NCBI GenBank assembly: GCA_900541875.1
Contig: UQLF01000023.1
Coordinates: 1-26,248, forward strand
Source of the DNA: an uncultured Collinsella sp.
GTDB taxonomy: Bacteria > Actinomycetota > Coriobacteriia > Coriobacteriales > Coriobacteriaceae
Length of the DNA: 26,248 nt
Direction of reading: 5' to 3'
Shown here: positions 21,624-26,248 of the stretch, one piece after another
Numbering within the stretch: the first letter of the stretch is position 1
How the letters are laid out: the number at the start of each line of letters is the position of its first letter
The notes under the pieces: model-generated
Database searches by the model: none
The model's input: only the letters and a program-made list of their open reading frames with translations
What the model was told of the DNA's origin: nothing
Program-made: the position numbers and the translations under genes

Positions 21624-22116
21624 CTTGTACAGCCTTATCAATCAAATCGGAAAGCTCCGCGGCGCGCCCGCCGTGCGCCTCGAGCGTTATCATTCGCACA
21701 TCGCTATCGTTCTCATCACGCTTAAGCGTTACCGAAAGATACTCGTCCGTCAGTTCGTCCTGGAACTGTTCGCCCCACTCCAACAGACAGGCGCCCTCAT
21801 AGCCCAGTACATCGAAAATGCCCGTATCCTCGAGCTCGTAAGCATGCTCCAGACGGTACAGGTCAAAGTGGAACAGCGGAATACGTCCCTGGTCATGAAC
21901 GGCCATGAGTGCGAATGTGGGGCTCGTGACCATATGGCCGTCGCCCAGACCACGCGAAACGCCCTTGGTAAAGTGGGTTTTGCCCACCCCGAGGCCGCCG
22001 GTCAAAATCAGCACATCGCCATCTGCCAGGCACGGCGCAACCAGCTCGCCAAAATGCTCCGTATCGGCAGAGCAAGCCGTTTTATAAATACCTACCCCCA
22101 GGCGCTCCAGGGACAT
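21610..22116 (-). CDS. tsaE: tRNA t6A biosynthesis ATPase TsaE
   Basis: A small ATPase required for turnover of the TsaB-TsaD complex during threonylcarbamoyladenosine formation. The 168-aa product has Walker A GGLGVGKT (40-47), SPTFALM, HFDLYRLE and LLEWGE, all family signatures, at the usual length (150-170). The ATG is preceded by AAGGAG at 6 nt. It overlaps the TsaB-RimI-TsaD start by 14 nt, so the two are probably translationally coupled and made together, fitting their joint complex. Confidence 0.95.
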   Translation of the reverse strand: MSLERLGVGIYKTACSADTEHFGELVAPCLADGDVLILTGGLGVGKTHFTKGVSRGLGDGHMVTSPTFALMAVHDQGRIPLFHFDLYRLEHAYELEDTGIFDVLGYEGACLLEWGEQFQDELTDEYLSVTLKRDENDSDVRMITLEAHGGRAAELSDLIDKAVQDELA

Positions 22117-22128
22117 ATATGCTCCTTA

Positions 22129-22749
22129 TTATTCCGAGGCACCCTCTGGCGCGGGATGCCGCTCCAGATAGTCGCCCAGCATCTTAAAATCTTCCTCCAA
22201 CAGCTCCTGCCACGCCGGATTACGCAGCGCCGCCGCCGGATGGAACGTGGGCATCACCACAAAATGCCCCATCTGATGGAACCTGCCGCGCAGCTTGGTG
22301 ATGCCGATCTCGGTCTTAAGCACAAAGTGCGTCGCGGGGTTACCGAGCGTCACGATGATATCGGGCCAAATGCTTCGAATCTGCTCACGCAAAAACGGTG
22401 AACAGGCCAGCACTTCCTCGGGCCGAGGATTGCGATTTCCCGGTGGGCGACACTTAAGCACGTTGGCAATGTAGACGTCTTCGCGCTTGAGGCCAGCCAG
22501 CGACAGGATACCGTTGAGATCCTCGCCTGCCGCCCCCACAAACGGTTCGCCTTGCAGATCCTCGTTACGCCCCGGCGCCTCGCCGATAAACATTACGCGG
22601 GCGTGGGGGTTTCCCACGCCAAACACGATGTTATGGCGCGACTGATAGAGCTGGCAGAGATGGCAGTCGCCTAAAACAGCCTCAATCTCCTCGAGCGCAA
22701 CCTCGCGCGGCGCCTGATGACTATGTCCGGGGATGTGCATGACGCCCAT
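22129..22749 (-). CDS. udg: Family 4 (type) uracil-DNA glycosylase
   Basis: Removes uracil from DNA to start base-excision repair of deaminated cytosine. The 206-aa product has motif GEAPGRNEDLQGEPFVG (56-72), four cysteines spaced for a [4Fe-4S] cluster (29, 32, 100 and 116, in CHLC, LKCRPPGNRNP and LACSPF), and the C-terminal HPAA (170-173). This fits thermostable-type family 4 UDGs. ATG 22749 has TAGGAG 5 nt upstream, overlapping the alr stop codon; a longer frame to 22797 would overlap alr by 40 nt. It sits between alr and tsaE, and the location appears to reflect operon co-transcription rather than a shared pathway. Confidence 0.93.
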   Translation of the reverse strand: MGVMHIPGHSHQAPREVALEEIEAVLGDCHLCQLYQSRHNIVFGVGNPHARVMFIGEAPGRNEDLQGEPFVGAAGEDLNGILSLAGLKREDVYIANVLKCRPPGNRNPRPEEVLACSPFLREQIRSIWPDIIVTLGNPATHFVLKTEIGITKLRGRFHQMGHFVVMPTFHPAAALRNPAWQELLEEDFKMLGDYLERHPAPEGASE

Positions 22750-22757
22750 AGCGGCTC

Positions 22758-23903
22758 CTACACGTAGACCTTGTCGAGACGCATGCCAAAGCCGCAAGCA
22801 ACCTCGTAGTTAATCGTGCCGCGCAGGCGCGCCATCTCGTCCATAGTGATCTCGGCATCACCATCGCGGCCGACAATAACCATCTCGTCGCCATACTCGG
22901 CCTCGGGAATCTCATGCGCCGGATTGGACTGGATGGCGACCATAAACTGGTCCATGCAGATGTTACCCACCTGACGCACACGTTCACCGCGATACAGCAC
23001 GTCCATACGATTGGAAAGCGTACGCGAAAGACCGTCGGCATAACCGATCGGCAGCGTGCAGATCTGAACGCGTGTGCGCGGCACGCGATAGGTAAATCCG
23101 TAGCCCACGCCCTCGCCCATCGCAGGATGTGCCACACGCGTCACGCGCGCGTGAACGCTCATGACGGGATCCAGTTGCATCACGCGGCCGCTCAGCTCGC
23201 ACGGCTGCATGCCATACAAGCCAACGCCAGCGCGAATCATATCAAAGTGCATTGAGGGGTCGAGCATCGAGGACGGCGTGTTGGCGCAGTGCACGATACC
23301 GCACTCAAAGCCCGCATCCTTTATCGCCTGAACAGCCTCGGTAAAACGCTGACACTGCAGTTTGTAGTCCCAACCCGAAGGTTCATCGGCCGTGGCGAAG
23401 TGCGTAAAGACGCCATCGCACTGGATACCGCGATGGAAGCTAATACCACGAACAAAGTCGAGCACCTGCGTGTAGTGAACACCGATGCGGTTCATGCCCG
23501 TCTCGATGGCCAGATGGTACTTGCCCACCTTGCCCGCTGCGACGGCACATTCGCCATACGCAAGAGCAAAGTCGGACGTATAGACCGAGGGCATGATATC
23601 GAACTCGAGCAACGTCGGAATGGCCTCGATAGGCGGCTCGCTTAGGATGAGGATGGGTTTCGTGATCCCGCCCTGTCGGAGCTCAACACCCTCGTTAACC
23701 GTCGCCACGGCAAACATGTCGGCACCGGCCGAATACATAATCTTGGCGCACTCAACAGCTCCATGACCATAAGCGTCGGCTTTAACCACGCAACACAGGC
23801 GCTGACGCGGATTCAGCAAATTCTTATAGGCCCTCGTGTTGCGGCGAAGCGCCCCGCGGTCAATCTCAACCCAGGACCAGCGCGTCAAATCGGCTTTATT
23901 CAT
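22758..23903 (-). CDS. alr: Alanine racemase
   Basis: A PLP enzyme interconverting L- and D-alanine for peptidoglycan and teichoic acid synthesis. The 381-aa product has the PLP-lysine motif VVKADAYGHG (Lys 41), ETGMNRIG (134-141), and the catalytic tyrosine in GVGYGFTYR (Tyr 268), followed by CTLPIGYADGLSR. Length matches the family (360-390). It starts 2 nt after the nnr stop codon, with only a weak ribosome-binding site, so it is probably translated by coupling. It is followed 8 nt later by udg. Confidence 0.96.
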   Translation of the reverse strand: MNKADLTRWSWVEIDRGALRRNTRAYKNLLNPRQRLCCVVKADAYGHGAVECAKIMYSAGADMFAVATVNEGVELRQGGITKPILILSEPPIEAIPTLLEFDIMPSVYTSDFALAYGECAVAAGKVGKYHLAIETGMNRIGVHYTQVLDFVRGISFHRGIQCDGVFTHFATADEPSGWDYKLQCQRFTEAVQAIKDAGFECGIVHCANTPSSMLDPSMHFDMIRAGVGLYGMQPCELSGRVMQLDPVMSVHARVTRVAHPAMGEGVGYGFTYRVPRTRVQICTLPIGYADGLSRTLSNRMDVLYRGERVRQVGNICMDQFMVAIQSNPAHEIPEAEYGDEMVIVGRDGDAEITMDEMARLRGTINYEVACGFGMRLDKVYV

Positions 23904-23905
23904 GA

Positions 23906-25522
23906 TTAGTCATCCGACCCTTCGTCCATGATTCCCAGATCATCGAGTGCGTCCTTTGCCGCCAATTCCATGGCAGGACCGATTAAGTCGATCAGATCGG
24001 TCGCAATAACACTCTTCTCACCGTACTCCGTCGCCGCGGCAAAACCTGCGTAACTGTGAAGCGCGACGGCATACGAATACAGCAGCTCCCAGCGATCCAT
24101 CTCATCACGCATGGTAGCCAGTGTGCCGGCCAAAATGCCCGCAAGAACATCGCCCGAACCGGCAGTCGCCAACGACGCCGGACCCGAGAGCGGCAAAAGC
24201 ACGCGCTCAACGCCACAGATAGCCGTCGTCGGCCCTTTGGCAATGACCACCAGGTTGTCGGAGCCTGCAGCCCAGACAACCTTCTGCGCAGCTGCAATCG
24301 CGGTACCAAGGTCGTTCACCTCGTCACCGGCAACCAGACGCGAAAGCTCACGATAGTGCGGCGTCATAACCAACGGCTGCTCGCGACGATACATCTCGGG
24401 ATTACTATCAATACCGTCAATGGCAATCTTAGCAAGGCAGTTGAGTGCATCGGCGTCCAAGATAAGCGGCACATCAAGCTCGAGCAAGCCCGAAACCACC
24501 TGCATAGCGCCGGCAGATGTCGTCATACCGGGACCGCACAGTACACAGCTGTACTTCTTTGCAATCTCGCACACAGTCATGCGCGCAGCGGCGCCAAAGG
24601 AGCCGCGGGAATCAGACGGAATAGCAAAGACGGGAATCGAAGGAAGTGCCATGCGAATAAGATTGGCGCAGGCGTCAGGAGCCGCGACTGCCACGTAACC
24701 AGCACCCGCGCGAGCTGCAGACTTGGCCGCCATAATGGCAGCACCAGGATATTGCGCAGATCCGGCGACAATAAGCACAGAACCACGGGAATACTTATCG
24801 ATATTCGTAGGTAGTGGGGCAAAGTAATCAACTAAGTCACCGGGCTCGACAATCTCGGCGGCGTGGTCGACATCATCGATGACCTCGTCAAGACGGTCGT
24901 AAAGATTGCCGCAGATCAAATCGCCAGCATACTCAGGGCCATCAGCGCTATACAGACCAATCTTGGGCGCAATCATCGTCACCGTATGCTCGGCACGAAT
25001 GCAGTCGTCATCAACAACGCCCGTCTCGGCATTCAGGCCCGAGGGGACATCAATGGATACGACACAATCGGCGCATTCATTGACCGTAGGAATCCAGATG
25101 GAGAACGGCGCACGCAGATTCCCGTGGAACCCGGTACCAAAAATGGCATCGACAACAACATCGGCCTTATCGATCAAAACCTCGAGTTCGTCACGCGAAG
25201 GGCCGACGCAAACGTGCACATCGCGGCCGGCAGTACGACGAGCAACATGACGTGCCAGAGCAGCAGGAATCTCATCCGGCTCAACCGGAGAAACGATATC
25301 GACGTCCACACCCTTATGGCTCAGAATATCGGCGGCAACCCAACCGTCGCCGCCATTATTACCAAAACCGACCAGAACGAGAACCCGATCGGGATTGAGC
25401 TTCAAGACCTCGTTGGCGGCAAACTCACCCGCTAGCTCCATAAGCTCGGCCTTCGAAGTCCCTTCGCGTTCGATGATGTCCTCGAGACGAACGACTTCTT
25501 CGGTACTCAAAACCGGTTTCAT
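23906..25522 (-). CDS. nnr: Bifunctional NAD(P)H-hydrate epimerase/dehydratase
   Basis: Repairs hydrated NAD(P)H. The 538-aa product fuses an N-terminal YjeF_N epimerase (NnrE; about residues 1-215, VGFGNNGGDGW at 51-61, then IFGTGFHGNLRAPF and VSIDVPSGLNAETG) to a C-terminal ribokinase-like ADP/ATP-dependent dehydratase (NnrD; about 235-525, with SVLIVAGSAQYPGAAIM, CGPGMTTSAG and the catalytic AGSGDVLAGILAG). Both active-site segments are intact. Its ATG directly abuts the acpS stop codon, with GGAG 7 nt upstream inside acpS. acpS-nnr-alr is a recurring gene order in bacteria. Confidence 0.96.
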   Translation of the reverse strand: MKPVLSTEEVVRLEDIIEREGTSKAELMELAGEFAANEVLKLNPDRVLVLVGFGNNGGDGWVAADILSHKGVDVDIVSPVEPDEIPAALARHVARRTAGRDVHVCVGPSRDELEVLIDKADVVVDAIFGTGFHGNLRAPFSIWIPTVNECADCVVSIDVPSGLNAETGVVDDDCIRAEHTVTMIAPKIGLYSADGPEYAGDLICGNLYDRLDEVIDDVDHAAEIVEPGDLVDYFAPLPTNIDKYSRGSVLIVAGSAQYPGAAIMAAKSAARAGAGYVAVAAPDACANLIRMALPSIPVFAIPSDSRGSFGAAARMTVCEIAKKYSCVLCGPGMTTSAGAMQVVSGLLELDVPLILDADALNCLAKIAIDGIDSNPEMYRREQPLVMTPHYRELSRLVAGDEVNDLGTAIAAAQKVVWAAGSDNLVVIAKGPTTAICGVERVLLPLSGPASLATAGSGDVLAGILAGTLATMRDEMDRWELLYSYAVALHSYAGFAAATEYGEKSVIATDLIDLIGPAMELAAKDALDDLGIMDEGSDD

Positions 25523-26062
25523 CTATGCTCCTAGCGTATCTTGCGAAGCATCGCCCAGGTGCTCCGTCAATGCTGAATTCTGCAGCTGCTCAAGCTCATC
25601 TAAAACAGAGCGAGCCTCTTTAAATGTCTGCGCTACGCGTTTCTTGGTACTCACCTTTTCCTCTTTTGGCTTAGGCCGAGCATCTTCGGTAATCGCGATG
25701 GCATTCGCAACGGCTAAGTCTCCTGTAAGCGTAATGGAAAGAGCGACCTCAACAACACCCAGCTCTTGAGCGATCTCGAGAGCACGGCCCGAAAGCAGCG
25801 CCTTCGGTTTGCCGAGTTTATCACGCGTAACCGAAACATCCTTGCGACCAACGCCTTGACTAAAACCCGTGCCGAGAGCTTTAAGTACCGCCTCGCGCGA
25901 AGCAAAGCGGCTGGCATAGTGAGCAGCGGGGCGCGATGATGCATCGCAATACGCACGCTCTTCTTCGGTAAACACACGCCTAGCAAACGACGGCGTCTTT
26001 TCAAGAATTGATTTCATACGGGAAATCTCGACGATATCAACGCCGATACCAGCTTCAGCCAT
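25523..26062 (-). CDS. acpS: Holo-[acyl-carrier-protein] synthase with C-terminal extension
   Basis: Transfers the 4'-phosphopantetheine arm of CoA to the serine of apo-ACP. The 179-aa product has the Mg-binding Asp 9 in GVDIVEISR and Glu 57 in RFASREAVLKAL, and the SVTRDKLGKPKALLSG and SITLTGDLAVANAIA strands. A typical AcpS is 118-130 aa; here about 50 extra charged, helix-forming residues follow (KPKEEKVSTKKRV to the end), with no known role. ATG 26062 (MAEAGIG) has GGAGGTG 4 nt upstream; an ATG 12 nt earlier lies on top of this ribosome-binding site. First gene of the six-gene operon. Confidence 0.95.
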   Translation of the reverse strand: MAEAGIGVDIVEISRMKSILEKTPSFARRVFTEEERAYCDASSRPAAHYASRFASREAVLKALGTGFSQGVGRKDVSVTRDKLGKPKALLSGRALEIAQELGVVEVALSITLTGDLAVANAIAITEDARPKPKEEKVSTKKRVAQTFKEARSVLDELEQLQNSALTEHLGDASQDTLGA

Positions 26063-26091
26063 GTTCACCTCCATATCGCACAGACTAAGTT

Positions 26092-26121
26092 ATTGTAGCC
26101 CGTTCACAGAAGATGCGACAA
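26092..26121 (-). promoter_or_regulatory. Promoter of the acpS operon
   Basis: On the minus strand TTGTCG (26116-26121) and TACAAT (26092-26097) are 18 bp apart, about 30 bp upstream of the acpS start codon. No other good promoter is visible between the six genes, whose gaps are 0-12 nt or overlaps. Confidence 0.6.
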
Positions 26122-26171
26122 ACGAGGGTTATAAAACACAGCTACTATGTGAGACAAAAGCCCGCAAACGC

Positions 26172-26202
26172 AAAAAGGGGGAGGCCGCGAGGCCTCCCCC
26201 TT
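26172..26202 (-). terminator. Intrinsic terminator of a gene beyond the right edge
   Basis: A perfect 12-bp stem (26175-26186 with 26191-26202, loop GCGA) is followed on the minus strand by a T5 run. It would end a minus-strand gene lying to the right of the window and separates it from the acpS promoter. Confidence 0.8.
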
Positions 26203-26248
26203 CTCAGTTCGATGACGGCTCGGTGCCGTCCACCGGTCAGCGGCGCCC

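Noticed and set aside
26203..26248. The 3' end of a minus-strand gene entering from the right
   Set aside because: The terminator at 26172-26202 implies one, but 46 bases are too few to pick a frame or stop codon with confidence.

Overview
The window is high-GC actinobacterial DNA, most likely from a Collinsella-like member of the Coriobacteriia. This is inferred from overall composition, a phosphoketolase gene, a triple TsaB-RimI-TsaD fusion and the gene order acpS-nnr-alr-udg-tsaE-tsaBD. No 16S or other decisive marker is present, so the genus is an inference.

Layout, left to right. (1) 1-4032: a bidirectional-looking terminator, then a LacI-family regulator and the phosphoketolase xfp on the minus strand; a perfect 12-bp palindrome lies in the presumed xfp promoter. 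(2) 4066-7996: a REP-like palindrome, murB (+), repeat element A, a secreted coiled-coil/CHAP-type cell-wall hydrolase (-) and galE (+). (3) 8000-9980: a decayed zone with an N-terminal scrap of a sugar ABC permease, a GntR/UTRA regulator, and the frameshifted tail of a PTS-like permease running into a truncated HAD phosphatase. (4) 9981-12214: polyprenyl synthetase, a two-repeat peptidoglycan-binding protein and tRNA-Gln(UUG). (5) 12220-14223: a repeat-rich patch holding copies of the tRNA T-arm, a second REP-like palindrome, a DUF4143-type AAA ATPase preceded by twin 25-bp palindromes, and repeat element B. (6) 14224-18700: a long charged, disordered protein with a Toprim-like C-terminus, then cstA behind a leader that combines a promoter, a branched-chain-amino-acid-rich mini-ORF and an intrinsic terminator. 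(7) 18796-19226: repeat elements C and D. (8) 19239-26062: one compact minus-strand operon acpS > nnr > alr > udg > tsaE > tsaB-rimI-tsaD, with a promoter upstream of acpS.

The two most unusual signals are in non-coding DNA. First, four copies (A-D) of a nested hairpin element share a nearly invariant core of about 69 nt, but each has its own long outer arms (28-42 nt) that pair almost perfectly with each other and differ from copy to copy. The cores of C and D differ at exactly eight positions, which form four compensatory base-pair changes in the central stem. Three copies lie 3-13 nt after a minus-strand stop codon. Second, the cstA leader looks like a classical peptide-dependent attenuator: a 14-codon ORF in which 7 of the last 9 sense codons are Leu, Ile or Val precedes a 13-bp stem and a T-run, directly upstream of a transporter gene for which I do not know this control.

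Functionally, the operon at the right combines cofactor repair (nnr), carrier-protein activation (acpS), D-alanine supply (alr), uracil-DNA repair (udg) and t6A tRNA modification (tsaE, tsaB, tsaD). murB, alr, the CHAP-type protein, the PG-binding protein and galE are all cell-envelope related. Start codons were chosen from visible Shine-Dalgarno sequences; families are assigned from motifs only, without database searches.
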